From contig SWDT01000210.1 in the NCBI GenBank assembly GCA_009193035.1, positions 1 to 64,000 of the forward strand: DNA of 64,000 nucleotides. The letters are read 5' to 3'. Each line of letters starts with the position of its first letter. The first letter of the stretch is position 1. The position numbers and the translations under genes were made by a program. This stretch comes from Halicephalobus mephisto. Its lineage: Eukaryota > Nematoda > Chromadorea > Rhabditida > Panagrolaimidae. Of the stretch, positions 12,146 to 24,169 are shown piece after piece. Below the pieces are notes generated by a model. It was not told the DNA's origin. It saw only the letters and a list, made by a program, of their open reading frames with translations, and did no database searches.

Positions 12146-13640
12146 TATTTTTTATAATTTTTGAAGTTTTTATTTAAAAAATAGAAGAAAAATAAACCTA
12201 GATTTTGGAGAAATTTATTCAAAAAAAATTATTTAAATTATTTTTCGGACTTAAACGACACCATCGTGACTGAAAAATCAAAATTTATCAATCGGATTTC
12301 TTTGATTTCGACACAAATTTATTTAACACCTGTTTTTCACTCAAAAATTAACACAGATCTTACCTCATCAAGCTCATCGTTAGCCTGAGGCAACAATAGA
12401 CATGTGGTTCTATTTTTGTTGACTTTTTAGAGAAATTTCTCAAAGGTCAAGTTAGAAAAGTAGCATTTGACTAATTCACTTTTAGCGGTTTCTTTTAAAA
12501 TATTTTTGATTAAAAATATTCTTTCAAAAGAAGAAAATTTCTAAAAATAAAAAAATTCTAAATTTTTTTAAAACAAAAATTGTTATTTTTAAAGTTTTTT
12601 AAATAAAAAAAAGTAAATTTTAAAATTCCTTTAATATTTAAATTTTTAAAATTAATTATCTTAAAATTTTTAATTTTTTTAATATTTAAATTTTGAAATT
12701 TTAGAATTTTGAAATTTTAAAATTTTTTTATTTTTAATTTTTTAATTTTTTAATATTTTTATTTTTTAAATTTTTTAACATTTTTGTTTTTTTATTTTTT
12801 TATTTTTAAAATTAATCATTTTAAAGTTTTTAATTTTTAAAATCTCGAGTTTTATTCTCCAGGGAAAATTTATTTTTGTCTTTATTTTTAGGTCCATGTG
12901 GAATTATGTGAATATTGGACTTCCGTGTTTATTTTTCCTTGTTCACGGATTTCACAAGAGCTCTTAAATCTGCAACAATCCAAGTGCAAACCAAACTTAC
13001 AAAAGTTTTTTTCAAAATTCAGAATGACAAAATTCTGGAAATCTTCGAATTTCTAAAAAAATTCAATTTTTATAGTAAATAAAAAATTTTTTTCATTGAG
13101 ATTTTTGATTTTTTTATTTAAAAAAATTTGATCTATGATCTGAATGAAATTTCAGAGTTTTCTAAAAATCAAAATTACCGTAATTTAAAATTTTTTAAAA
13201 TTTCTTCAATTTTAAAAATTTTTAATTTTAATTTTTAAATTTCTTTAATTTTTAGTTTTTTTAAATTTTAAATTTAAAAATTCTTTGATTTTTGAAAATT
13301 TTTAATTTTAAAAATTTAATGATTTTCAAGAATTTTAAGAATTGTTAATTTAAAATTTCTTTAATTTTTTATGACTTGTCCAAGGATGTGTTTTTTCATC
13401 ATCAGTTTCCAGGACGAAAATTGGAATTAATTCGAATTTTTCTGAATTACCAAATTTACCTTCGAAAATTAAACGAATAAAGTTATCCAAAAGTCCTCCT
13501 GGATCAACTTGGTCGAATTTCAAACATTTGACAAAAAATGGATTTTTTTAAAAATTTAACTTTAACAAAAAATAAAAATATTAATTATAAAAGTTCCAAA
13601 CCATAAACGTCATTTAATCCATATAAAATCAAATAAATAT

Positions 13641-13947
13641 TTTCTACTCAGGACCAAGTAAAAAATTTTCAAAAAAGAACTTCCTACTCCTGAGTGGAAA
13701 ATAAACGAATAACATTTTTTTCCACTCAGGACCGAAAGGATTTTTTTGAACATTTTTTTACTTGGTCCTGAGTAGAAAAAAATGAATAAATTTTTTTATT
13801 ATTTCCACTCAGGACCGAGAAAATCTTTTTTTGAACATTTTTTTACTTGGTCCTGAGTGGAAAAAAAAGAATAGCATTTTTTTATTATTTCCAGTCAGGA
13901 CCGAAAAAATCTTTTTGAACATTTTTTACTTGGTCCTGAGTGGAAAT
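13641..13947. repeat. Tandem array of palindromic TCCACTCAGGACC units
   Basis: Alternating TTTCCACTCAGGACCGA and its near reverse complement ACTTGGTCCTGAGTGGAAA, spaced by TTTTTGAACATTTTT. About three full units of roughly 90-100 bp. Each unit can fold into a hairpin with a 13-bp arm (TCCACTCAGGACC against GGTCCTGAGTGGA). Confidence 0.8.
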
Positions 13948-14857
13948 TATTTTAGAATATTTTCGTTGGTTTTTTTACTGTAAAAATAAAAACACAAAGT
14001 AACCCTTAAGGTGAGAGATGAACTCCAAGTCGATTTTTTGAAATATTTTAGTTCGAATTTGATTTTTCCGATTTCGTAATCACCACTTTTTTTGAAAAAA
14101 TTTATTTTTGATTTTTTTTCAAAAATTTAAAAATTATAAAATTTTCCAAAAATAAACTTTTATTTTTCGACACTTAAATTTGGTAATTTTTGTTTTTCTC
14201 ATTTCCTGGTGATTAAAAATAAGTGTATTTAGTTACATTTTTAAATTCTCATAAAACACATTTATTTTAATTTTCAATTTTTAGAAAACATAAATTTTAA
14301 TCTTTTTTTGAAAAATATAAATTTTTAATTTGAAAAAAAATAAATTTCTAAATTTTTTGATTTTTATTTAAAAAATAATTTATAATTTTTAAATTTTTGA
14401 AAAAAATTTTTTTAAATTTTTATTTAAAAAAATAATTTTTTTTAAATATATAATTTTTAATTTTTTTAATATTTTAATTTTTAAATTTTTGAAAAAAATT
14501 AATTTTTTAATTTTTATTTAAAAAAGTTAAATTTTATTTTTTGAAGAAAAGTAAATTTTGAATTTTCGTCATTTACTACGATAATTAGAATGTAATTGTT
14601 TGTCTTTGATCCTTGTTATTTATTCCGTCCACGTTATCCGTCGATCTATTCGAGGACGAGTCGAGGAAAAATGAAATGTTTCTTGCACCTTCTCAAATTT
14701 CATAGACAAAAAAACTTGAGAATTCTCGGATTTGGTTTGCTTTTACTTTTTTGATTTCTTTTTAGTCGTCATTCTGCAAATTCACCGGTTTTGCAGCTAC
14801 AGTATGATGTTGAACTCGAATATAGTTTTGATTTTCAATTTTTAAGTTTTCGTGATG

Positions 14858-15178
14858 GGATGGCTTTTTTTAAAAATCTAGGTCTTGAGACGACTTTTTA
14901 AGAAATAAACTACTTTTATGACAATTTTATTTTTTTGATAATTTTCGTGGTGAGATAATTTCTTTAAAAATCTCGGTCCTGAGACGACTTTTTAAGAAAT
15001 AAACTACTTTTATGACGATTTTATTTTTTGATAATTTTCGTGGTGAGATGACTTTTTAAAAATCTAGGTCTTGAGACGACTTTTTTAAAAAATAAACTAC
15101 TTTTATGACAATTTTATTTTTTTGATAATTTTCGTGGTGAGATAATTTCTTTAAAAATCTCGGTCCTGAGACGACTTT
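14858..15178. repeat. Higher-order tandem repeat, 93-bp monomer, 186-bp dimer
   Basis: Four GGTC(C/T)TGAGACGACTTTTT sites at 14881, 14975, 15067 and 15161 (spacings 94, 92, 94). Copies 1 and 3 read CTAGGTCTTGAG, copies 2 and 4 read CTCGGTCCTGAG, and the flanks alternate the same way, so the array is a duplicated dimer. Confidence 0.8.
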
Positions 15179-16127
15179 TTATAATTTATGTATTTCCAAT
15201 ATTACCAGTTTATAATTTCTCATTTTTTAATTTTATCAATCAAATTTTTGTTTTTAATTTTAATTAATTTCTTTGAAAATTTATTTAAATTTTCTAATTT
15301 TTTAGAAGAAACTTCATCTGTACAGTTTTTTATTTATTTAATTTTTAAATTTAGAACAAAATTAAAAAATTTAATTTTTTGAAAATTAAAAATCTTAAAT
15401 TCTACTAAATTTTTGATTTTTTAAACTTAATTTTAAATTTTAGAAAATTCTAATTTTAAATTTTTAAATTTAGAAATATCTTTTTTACATATTTATTTTT
15501 AAAATTTTTAATTTTTTTTACATTTTTATTTTTTTAAACTTTTTTTAAATTTTTATTTTTTTTGTTTTTTTTATTTTTTTCAAGATTTTTTTGCATGGAT
15601 AACCAACTTGAAACCTGAAACAAAACCGGAGTTCCAATTTTCGAAAATTTTTCATGATTGGTTTCAAATTATATTTTCCAATCCTAAAACGACAAAAATC
15701 AAAAAATTACGTTGTTAAAATTTGTGTTTTGTGTTTTCCCCGAGGACGATATGCCTTGTTCCCTGAGGGCTTGAACTTTAAAAAAAGTATAATTTTTAAT
15801 TTTTTTTTTCGTGAGAAATTTTGTTTTTTTTTTCTGAAGCGAGATTTTACAAAAATTAAATTCAAAGTTATTTACACTTTAAATTTGTTTTTGAATGTTT
15901 TTGAAAATTTCCAAACTTGTTCGAATTGCATTTTTCCGGATTTTTATTGGGCGTTTGTGGAATGAACTCCGGGACACCAGATTACCCTCGGAAAAGACAA
16001 AATTAATTTGCCACCACGGGATTTCGGTTTTTCGAAGTTTTTTATAAAATTAAAATTTCCGAAATCCTTCCTGAATCTAATGGACGATTCTGAGATTTTA
16101 TAAAATTTTTAAACATTCCAGAATCCG

Positions 16128-16335
16128 ATGGAAAAATTTAGAAATTTTTGAAAATAAAAATTTAGAAATTTTTGAAAATAAAAATTTAGAAATTTTTAAA
16201 ATTAAAAATTTAGAAATTTTTGAAAATAAAAATTTAGAAATTTTTGAAAATAAAAATTTAGAAATTTTTAAAATTAAAAATTTAGAAATTTTTGAAAATA
16301 AAAATTTAGAAATTTTCGAAAATAAAAATTTTTAA
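16128..16335. repeat. Short tandem array of AAATTTAGAAATTTTTGAAA
   Basis: Eight or so units of about 24 bp, AAAATTTAGAAATTTTT(G/A)AAA(A/T)T, with two variants (GAAAATA and AAAATTA) interspersed. It lies about 430 bp upstream of the GPCR start codon. Confidence 0.8.
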
Positions 16336-16766
16336 AAATCTTTTTTTAAAATTTTTCCAGAATCCAATGGAGAATTTTTGAATCTTCTGAAGCTTTATGG
16401 AAATTTTCAAATATCCTAGAATCCAACCGAAGATTCTGAAAATTTTTATGAAATTTCAACAAATTCCAAAATTGTTTATTTTAAAAATTTTTGAAAATTT
16501 CAGAATTTTTAAATATTTTATAAATTTCCTAAAATCCAATAAATTTCTAAATTTTTAAAATTATTGTTAAACTTTTGACCGCATTTTAGTAAACCTTTGA
16601 GATTTTAAATTTTCCAAAGATTCTGAAAATTTATTTCGAAATAATTTTTATTTTTTTCGTGTTTGATAATTTTTGGATTTTTAATTTTGGATTAATTTCC
16701 AGGTCCATATCGGAGGCTACAGTACCTAACCAATCGGAATTCGTTTTTTCAGTTGCAGTCCCCAGG

Positions 16767-19448
16767 ATGCCGCCGAATCTGTCCTCGATATGTCTGACGG
16801 AGGCCCAGATGCAGATGCACGGGACAGAAGTCGAAAAATACCTCCAAAGATATCTGTTTCCGTTTTTGGCTATTTTCGGAATTCTCGGAAACGCTCTGAA
16901 TCTTACTGTTTTACTAAATAGAAACATGAGAAGCAGGTTAGATTAATTTCAAATATTTTTGGATTACTGTAATTTCAGAGCAAATACGTTCCTGGCAACA
17001 TTGGCGATCGCTGACATAATTTTTTTGTCTTTACTGTTGCCGAACGCCCTTGCAAATTATCCGTTATTTACTTTTAACTACTATTTCCGGTGGTTCTACC
17101 TCCACACGAAGGTCCATCTTCTGTCCTTCGCAAACTGGTCCAGTGCTGTCGCGATTTGGTAAATTTCAAACAACTTTTTCGAAATACAGTAATCTTCCAG
17201 GTGTGTGATCGCTGTTTGCGCAGATAGATTAATAGGGATCAAACATCCATTGTACATCAGAAGTCATGTGGCGGGGTACAAAATAAAGTTACTCATCGGG
17301 ACAATTGTGATTTTTCCGGGGATCTTCACTGCTTACCAACACGTGGCTCATACATGTCTCGTCAGGTCATACTGTAGAGGAACACAGTTGTATTCCAAAT
17401 GTCTACCAGTAAATCAACCGTAAGTTTGTTAAAAAATTAAATTCGTATAATTAATATGTTAAATTTTGGTTTCAAAATTAGTAATTTATTTTTTTCAAAG
17501 TTGATTTTTAAAATTCAAAATCGAAAAAATTGGATTTTCTTAGAAAAATTAACAATTTAAAAAAGTTGTTTTTTCTAAATTAATAATCAAAATTTAATAT
17601 TTAAATTTTTTGAATATTAATCAGATTTTAAAATTTATTTTTTTTAAAGTTGATCTTTAAAATTCGAAATTTAAAAAATTAAATTTTTTTTTAAAATAAC
17701 ATTTGCAAATTTTTATTTTTCAAAAAGTTGTTTTTTTAAAATTAATAATCAAAATTTAATATTTAAATTTTTTGAATATTAGTTTAAAAAAAAATAAATT
17801 TCAAAATCTAAGTTAATCGTTAAAATTCGAAATTTAAAAAATTAAATTTTTTTGTTAAAATAACATTTGTAAATTTTTATTTTCCAAAAAGTTGTTTTTT
17901 CTAAATTGAAACTTAAAATTTATCTGGATTTTTGGAATCAAAATATGACACTCAAGTCATATCTTAGAACGAAAATTTTACGTCTCAACTTTGAACTTTG
18001 ATGAACAACTTTGACAAAAATGAAATATTTTTGAAAAATCACTTTCATAATTTTGATTGAAAAATACAAAAATATTTATCGATTTTTCTACAAAATTTTT
18101 AAATATTTAAAATTTATTTTTTTCGATAATTTTAATTTTTTAATTTAGTTTTTGCAAAATTTAAAAAATAATTTTAATTAAATTTTTCAAATTTTAAAAT
18201 GATAAATTTCTAGACGTTGGTTCGGGAATCAAACGAATCCTCATTCTCAAAGTTTCCAACAGTTCATAGACGTCTCAATCCTCCTCAACGTCATCTTGCT
18301 GATCATATGTCCCATCATCCTCCTCACAGCTCTCAATTGTCTTCTGCTTTGTGCCCTCAGGCAACGATCCCACAATTTGCTGCTAAAAGGAGACGACATG
18401 ACAAAGTAAAATAGTTCGAAATTGCGTTAATTACTGTAATTTACGTTTTTAGGCCTTGTGTGGACGCCCTGAAACATCACAAAACAGAACAAAGAGTGAC
18501 GTTGACTGTAGCGTTGATCGTCACGATGTTCACTGTCACCAACGGACCTAGTGCTGTTGTTCATCTTCTTCAAACTGTCTACAGTGGAAATCCCAGCAGT
18601 TGGTACAATATCACTCTCGTTTGCAGTACTTTGGTGATATTTGGAAAGGCTTCTAACTTTATCCTCTTCTGTCTCTGCTCCAAACACTTCAGAAATCGGT
18701 TATTCAGTCTGGCTCAGAAGAAAGTCCACGAGAAATTAGGTGAGTTTTGTGGATAATAAAACAAAAAAACTAAGTTGGTTAACTTTGGTCTCGATATGAA
18801 AAATAGTTTTCCTTTTTTAACATCGGTTTTTGATGATTTTTGGGTATTTTTAAAATTACTTTTCAGACTCAATAGATGTAACAAGATCTCGACTAGATTA
18901 TAAAAAAGATTTTATTTAAAAATAATAGCTTTTAATCAAGTTATGTTACATTAAAGTTTAGTTATGACAGAAATATTAATTTTACTCCTTTTTTAACATC
19001 GGTTTTTGGTGATTTTTGAGTATTTTTAAAATTACTTTTTAGACTCAATAGATGTAACAAGATCTCGACTAGATTGTAAAAAAGATTTTATTTAAAAATA
19101 ATAAATTTGAGCTGAGTTGTTGCGCTTCAAAATTAATAAATTCATCTTTTACGTCAAGGCCAAAAACGAACAATTTAATTTTTTTTTCGAATTTTGAACA
19201 TTAGTCAATTTTAGTAAAAAATAATTGAATTTAATACTTTTTAAAATTGTTTTTATTGAAGTTACTGTAGAAATTGAAGGATTTATGAATTAATATTTTC
19301 AGATACGATATCAGTAAACGTACTGGATCGAAGAAGATCCTCCTACGGCCCCAACAGTAAGAAACTCAGCTTCACAACAGGCCCCCGGAAGGAAACCCCC
19401 TCCAGACCGACCATCGTTTCCCGGACCAGTGATAACTCGATATGTTGA
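16767..19448 (+). CDS. Class A (rhodopsin-like) peptide GPCR, FMRFamide/DMSR-like
   Basis: Six exons: 16767-16936, 16979-17158, 17201-17419, 18214-18405, 18453-18739, 19303-19448 (397 aa; all phases fit). TM1 shows FGILGNALNLTVLL with the conserved GN. TM2 shows TFLATLAIADIIFLSLLLPN (LAxAD). The TM3 end is AVCADRL, the DRY-motif equivalent. TM6 lies in TLTVALIVTMFTVTNGPSA. TM7 ends NFILFCLCSKHFR, a form typical of nematode FMRFamide-like/DMSR peptide receptors. Cytoplasmic tail is Ser/Thr/Arg-rich (RRRSSYGPNS, SRPTIVSRTSDNS). An extracellular loop 2 Cys lies in VRSYCRGTQ. The start ATG follows a CAG run; an upstream in-frame extension is open but unlike coding. Expected to sit in the plasma membrane and couple to G proteins; the ligand is inferred only. 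Introns 3 and 5 are large and repeat-filled. Confidence 0.85.
18822..19145. repeat. Duplicated dispersed repeat in GPCR intron 5
   Basis: Two copies of about 105 bp (18822-18930 and 18999-19105), each with TAACATCGGTTTTTG(A/G)TGATTTT and ACTCAATAGATGTAACAAGA then TCTCGACTAGATT. The 3' flank GAGCTGAGTTGTTGCGCTTC near 19112 recurs in the globin intron near 30205. Confidence 0.75.
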
Positions 19449-20390
19449 AAATTCTGAAATTTTTTTAAAATTAAAAATAATTTTATCTGTGAATAATGTT
19501 GGAGAACTGTATCATGCCTTATTTCATCAGTTACTGGCTTTCGAAAAAGCCTGACCTCGACTTTCAGATTTATTTTTTAAATTTGTTATTGATTTTGAAT
19601 TTGTATTTTTTTAAATTGGATTTACCGGATCTCAACGAAAATAAAATTTCAACAATTTTTAAATTTTGAAAAAAATGATTTTATTACGGTAAAATTTATT
19701 TAAAATTTTTAAATAATTAAATTTTAAAAATAATTTTGAATTTTTAAAATATTTTTATTTTTTTAAATAATAAAATTTAAAAAAATAATTTTGAATTTTT
19801 TAAATATTTTTATTTTTAAAAATAATTTCGTATTTTTTAAATATTTATAAATTTTAATTATATTTTTTGTTTAAAAAATTTTAAAAATCGCAATTTTCGA
19901 AAATTTTCTTTGTATTTTTTGAAATCTGAAAATAAGTATTGTTTGTGTTTTGATCATTCTAATACTTCGATTTGGGACTATCAATCAAAAAAAATTTAAG
20001 TTTGAAACGACTTTGATTTATTTCGTTCATCATATTACTCAATATTGATCATTATTGCCTGAGGCTTGGAAGTGACTCATAGGCGAAAAATCAAATAAAA
20101 ATTTTATTCTTGCAAATTTAATAACAAAAATCGATTTTACTTATCAGTGAATGCATCATCATGAAAAAATTAAATTTCATTGATTTTTTTACTTGTTAAT
20201 TGCACTATAAAATTTCCCAAACTGTTCAGATTTAATCACATTTTTTTTATTACACAACACTTACAAAATGAAACAAACCGGACGAAATAGTGAAAAAACG
20301 GGTGATTTGACAGGACGAACCAATGGGATTCGTCGTGTCGACAGCAATTATTTTTTCTTGTGCAATGTTAACATGAAAGGAGCGTCGCGG
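19449..20390. other. Intergenic, GPCR 3' side to bZIP promoter
   Basis: No coding region seen. AT-rich 3' flank of the GPCR up to about 20220. From 20270 to 20400 the sequence becomes more mixed in composition and includes the promoter of the next gene. Confidence 0.5.
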
Positions 20391-20392
20391 TC

Positions 20393-20400
20393 TATATAAA
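20393..20400 (+). promoter_or_regulatory. TATA box of the bZIP gene
   Basis: TATATAAA about 72 bp upstream of the bZIP start codon, within GCGGTCTATATAAACCC. The distance allows a short 5' leader of roughly 40 nt. A TATA box suggests a regulated rather than housekeeping promoter. Confidence 0.6.
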
Positions 20401-20471
20401 CCCAATCTCTGATAGGACAGCAGTCTCTTCTCGGCTATATGGCAGGTGGTTTCGGTATTCTTGAGGCTACA

Positions 20472-22345
20472 ATGATGGACGATTTTGAAGATGGGAATCA
20501 ATGTGAGTTCACTTTACGACTACGGTACTTTATCTAAGAAATTTTTAAACCCAAAATCCTCTAGAAATTGTACTGATAGTGTCCACTTTTGGACAATTTT
20601 CTGAATTTTCTAGACACTATTCAGTTTTTTCATCATAGTGTTAATTCTTGGATAGTGTCCACTTTTGGACGATTTTCTGAATTTTCTAGACACTATTCAA
20701 TTTTTTCATCATAGTGTTAACCCTTGGATAGTGTTCAGAAAATTCCCAAAATCGTTCAAAATCAAACATTATCTATACAATTTTTACTGAAATTTGATTT
20801 TTATTAAATTTTTGTCTGTAAAATTGAAAAATTGTTTTTTAGATGATATTATGCTAAATTTGTTGATTTTATACTTTTATAAAATGAATTTACAGATTTA
20901 GATTCTCATTTTTTGTATTCAATTTCCGATTTAGATTACTCAGAACCCCATTTCACTTTCGATCCAATGGTTGGGGGTGATGTTTCTGGATTTTACAATT
21001 ACTACGAAAAAACTTCAATCGCTTACTCTCCTGCAATGACCGTCGACAGTGGAATTAGTCTAACGGAGGAGACAGACAACTTTGATTCTTACCTTACTGG
21101 CTCACAGAATATTATGAGTTTTCCAAGTTCTCCGAGTTGGCCTTTCGAAACGAATGAATCTGAAACCAAATCTGTGATTTTTGATCGATTTCCACAGAGT
21201 TGTGAAGAATCAATTTCTTCACCGAGTTCTGTTCAAAGCTCATTTTCGGATTCTTCTTCATCTTCTTCATCTTCTTCATCTTCATCATCTTCTACATTTT
21301 CACCTTCAAGAATATCCAAAAAGCAAAAAACAACGAGAAAGAAAAAAATTCCTGATACTTCTAAATTGATTGTTCTTCCAGATGTCACGACTAAAACCGG
21401 AAATGTGAGTTTTAGGACAATATTTATTTTTCAAACGATTACAGTAATACAGGGGATACTGTAGTGTCGTAATTTTAAAATTATTTTCACAACTTTAAAT
21501 TTTTGAGAATTAACAGGAAATTTTGCACTTTATATAATTTTAATTCCGAACGTTCTGGATTTTCTTAGAGAAAATTTAGCTTCAAAACATCGATTTCGAA
21601 ATCGTTTATGATTGCGAAATAATCATCTCATAAAATCAAAATTTTCACGCAAGAATTTCCAATGAGTTTTAAAATCCACATCGAGACGGTTTCGTCACAA
21701 CATTCATTTCTGTTTTTATAAGAATCTGATAAAAAACTCCGCCTTGGAGTTACTGTAATAATTTCTCAAAATATATATCAGTATTTTTATATTTAACTCT
21801 TAACTTTCGAAAGTAAATAAGTTTTTGAACCTCGTGTACTTCGATTCTGAACGTTCTGGATCTGTCTAAGAAGAATGTATTTGTAAAGTACCGATTACGA
21901 AATCACTACCCGTAAAGTCAAAAGTACAATTTCTTTTAGTTTCTAAAATCTCTCAGATGTTCTTCTCGGGACCATTTTGTTAAAAAATCACAATTTTTAT
22001 GATGATAGGATTATTCTGACAATATTTAACTTTTTACACAAAAATATAAATTAATCAGTAAAATTAATTTTGTGATTTTTAATTATTGTTTTCCAGGTGG
22101 GACGTCCAAAGATGATGTTGTCGGAAAAAGATAGAAAAGCGAGGAAAAACTTGATTGCGAAAAGGTCCAGAATTTACCGTAACGAAATGCTTAAAAAAGA
22201 ACAAGAACAAGACGAAAAAAAAATTAATCAACTCGAAATTGCCGTTGCCGATCTTCAGATAAAATTCAACTATCTCAAAATTAAGTATAAAATTTGCGGC
22301 ACTTGCAACAAATCCAAATTGTTATGTAAAGGTCATTTTGACTAA
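20472..22345 (+). CDS. bZIP transcription factor with C-terminal Cys/His tail
   Basis: Three exons: 20472-20502, 20896-21404, 22097-22345 (262 aa from the first of two adjacent ATGs; all phases fit). The N-terminal half is acidic and aromatic (DDFEDGNQ, YSISDLDYSEPHF), as in an activation domain, followed by a long Ser run (about residues 120-140) and a basic stretch KKQKTTRKKK. The last exon holds the bZIP: RKARKNLIAKRSRIYR basic region and a zipper with INQLEIAVADLQIKFNYLKI. The spacing from the Asn to the last Arg of the core is one residue shorter than the usual N-x7-R. After the zipper comes CGTCNKSKLLCKGHFD, a possible C-x2-C-x6-C-x2-H metal site. Nuclear DNA-binding regulator by family; targets unknown. 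Intron 1 carries two units of the 76-bp hairpin satellite. Confidence 0.85.
20565..20745. repeat. 76-bp hairpin satellite, copy in bZIP intron 1
   Basis: Two units with TAGACACTATTCA at 20611 and 20687, exactly 76 bp apart. Each unit also contains GGATAGTGTCCACTTTTGGAC. Same family as the P450-intron arrays near 61.5 kb. Confidence 0.85.
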
Positions 22346-22443
22346 TTTTGCACTTTTTCGAACATGATCCTGAAATAATATTTTAGACGTTTTTAAATTT
22401 CAAAAAAGGTATATAGTATAAGGTAATTGGACTCATAGATTTT

Positions 22444-22845
22444 GAAGCTGAAAACAAAATTAAAATTGATATTCAAAATCCGGAAATTCTGAATCTAGTG
22501 AAAATTGAGGTTGACCTTCAGAATCCAGAATTCTGAAAACAGAATTGAAAATTAATTCTCAGAATTTGGAAATTTTGAAGCTGAAAACAAAATTAAAATT
22601 GATATTCAAAAGTCGGAAATTCTGAATCTAGTGAAAATTGAGGTTGACCTTCAGAATCCAGAATTCTGAAAACAAAATTCAAAATTAATCCTCAGAATTT
22701 GGAAATTTTTAATCTGAAAACAGAATTAAAATTGATATTCAAATCCGGAAATTCTGAATCTAGTCAGAATTGAGGTTGACCTTCAGAATCCAGAATTCTG
22801 AAAACAGAATTGAAAATTAATCCTCAGAATTTAGAAATTTTCATT
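22444..22845. repeat. Three-copy 133-bp tandem repeat
   Basis: Units start near 22444, 22577 and 22710, each with GAAATTCTGAATCTAGT then ATTGAGGTTGACCTTCAGAA and TCCAGAATTCTGAAAACA. Copies differ at a few positions only. It begins about 100 bp after the bZIP stop. Confidence 0.85.
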
Positions 22846-24169
22846 CTTCTGATTCTCAAAAATAATTTCCAAACCTGATTTCACATTCAGAATCCACAAT
22901 TTCGATTATCTTATTCTATAATTTTTTCTAAATTTAAAAACGTCTAAATTCTGCATTAAAAAGTGCAAAATTACGCAAAAAACTTTTAATTTCTATTTAG
23001 TTTGTAAAAATCCTAGATCTTGTGTCCCACGTTATTTATTCGTCGATTTATGTACAATGATATTTATTTTTGATTTTATTTTTAAATAAAAATTGCGAAA
23101 TTGATTAAAAATTAAACGGAACTCGCAATTGATAAGCAGCGGTACACATTTTGAAATCGAAAACGACACTGATAACTTTGTTTTTTCAGAATTGGGATTT
23201 TTTGAAGTTTTTTAACATCTAGCGAAATCAAAAAAATCATCAAATTTTAAAGAAAATTATGTTTTTTTTTGAAATTTAATGAAAAATTACGAAATCATTA
23301 ATAATTTTATAAAATTTTACAAAAATTTCAAAATGATCAAAATATTTAGTAAAAAATTACAAAATCAAAATTTTATAAACAATTTTGAAATTTTTTAGAA
23401 CTTTGTAAAGTTTTTAAATTTTTTGAAATCTAATTAAAATTTTAAAATTACGAAATTTTTTGAAATTTTATAAAAATCTAATTTTTCATAATTTCTTTAA
23501 AATTACGGAATTTTTTGAAATTTTATAAAAATTTATAATTTTCCATAATTTTTTTAAAATTACGGAATTTTTTGAAATTTTATAAAAATTTATAATTTTT
23601 TGAAATCTAATTAAAATTTTTAAAAATTTTATAAAAATCTAATTTTTCATAATTTTTTTAAAATTTTTAGAATCTTCCAGAATTCAACAGAAATTTAAAA
23701 TCAACTTCAAAAATCGAAAATTCTAAAAATTTCAAAGTTTTTGTTAAATGTTTCAAAATTCTTCTGATTTTAGAAATTTTGAATAAAAATATTTTTTTAA
23801 TAAATAATTTCAAATTATTCATAAAATATAATTTTCGAAATTCACTAAAAAGATGACTCGGTGTCGATTCATCAAATATCTTACAAATCGAAAAATGTGT
23901 TTTTGATCATAAACAACTTTATCAAAAACCTCTAAAAAAAATTATTTTTAAATCTTATTTGAAATTGAAAAAAATTTTTTACACAACATGTTGAAATTAT
24001 ATTGCAAAAATTAAATAATTCAAATTACAGTAATTAAAAAAATTAATATTATTGTATTTAAAAAATTTGTTACGAAATTCAGAAATTTTCCATAATTGTC
24101 TGAATTCGATGTTTTATATTAATTTCAATTTTTTATTGAATTTTAAGCATTTCTGAGATTATGGAAAGA

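Larger units (their letters stand above)
6520..16700. other. Ten-kb AT-rich gene desert with repeat arrays
   Basis: No supported protein-coding gene. The stretch is dominated by A/T homopolymers and short W-only words, interrupted by several tandem arrays listed separately, one further tRNA-like element, and many copies of a GGTCCTGA(G/A)ACGA-like word. A few open frames occur (for example near 8055, 9136, 15188 and 15654) but they are Phe/Lys/Leu/Asn-rich translations of AT repeats and carry no domain. Confidence 0.6.

Noticed and set aside
13641..15178. Regular repeats that could suggest a CRISPR array
   Set aside because: Repeats are contiguous or have repeated spacers, the DNA is nematode nuclear with introns, and no cas genes exist.
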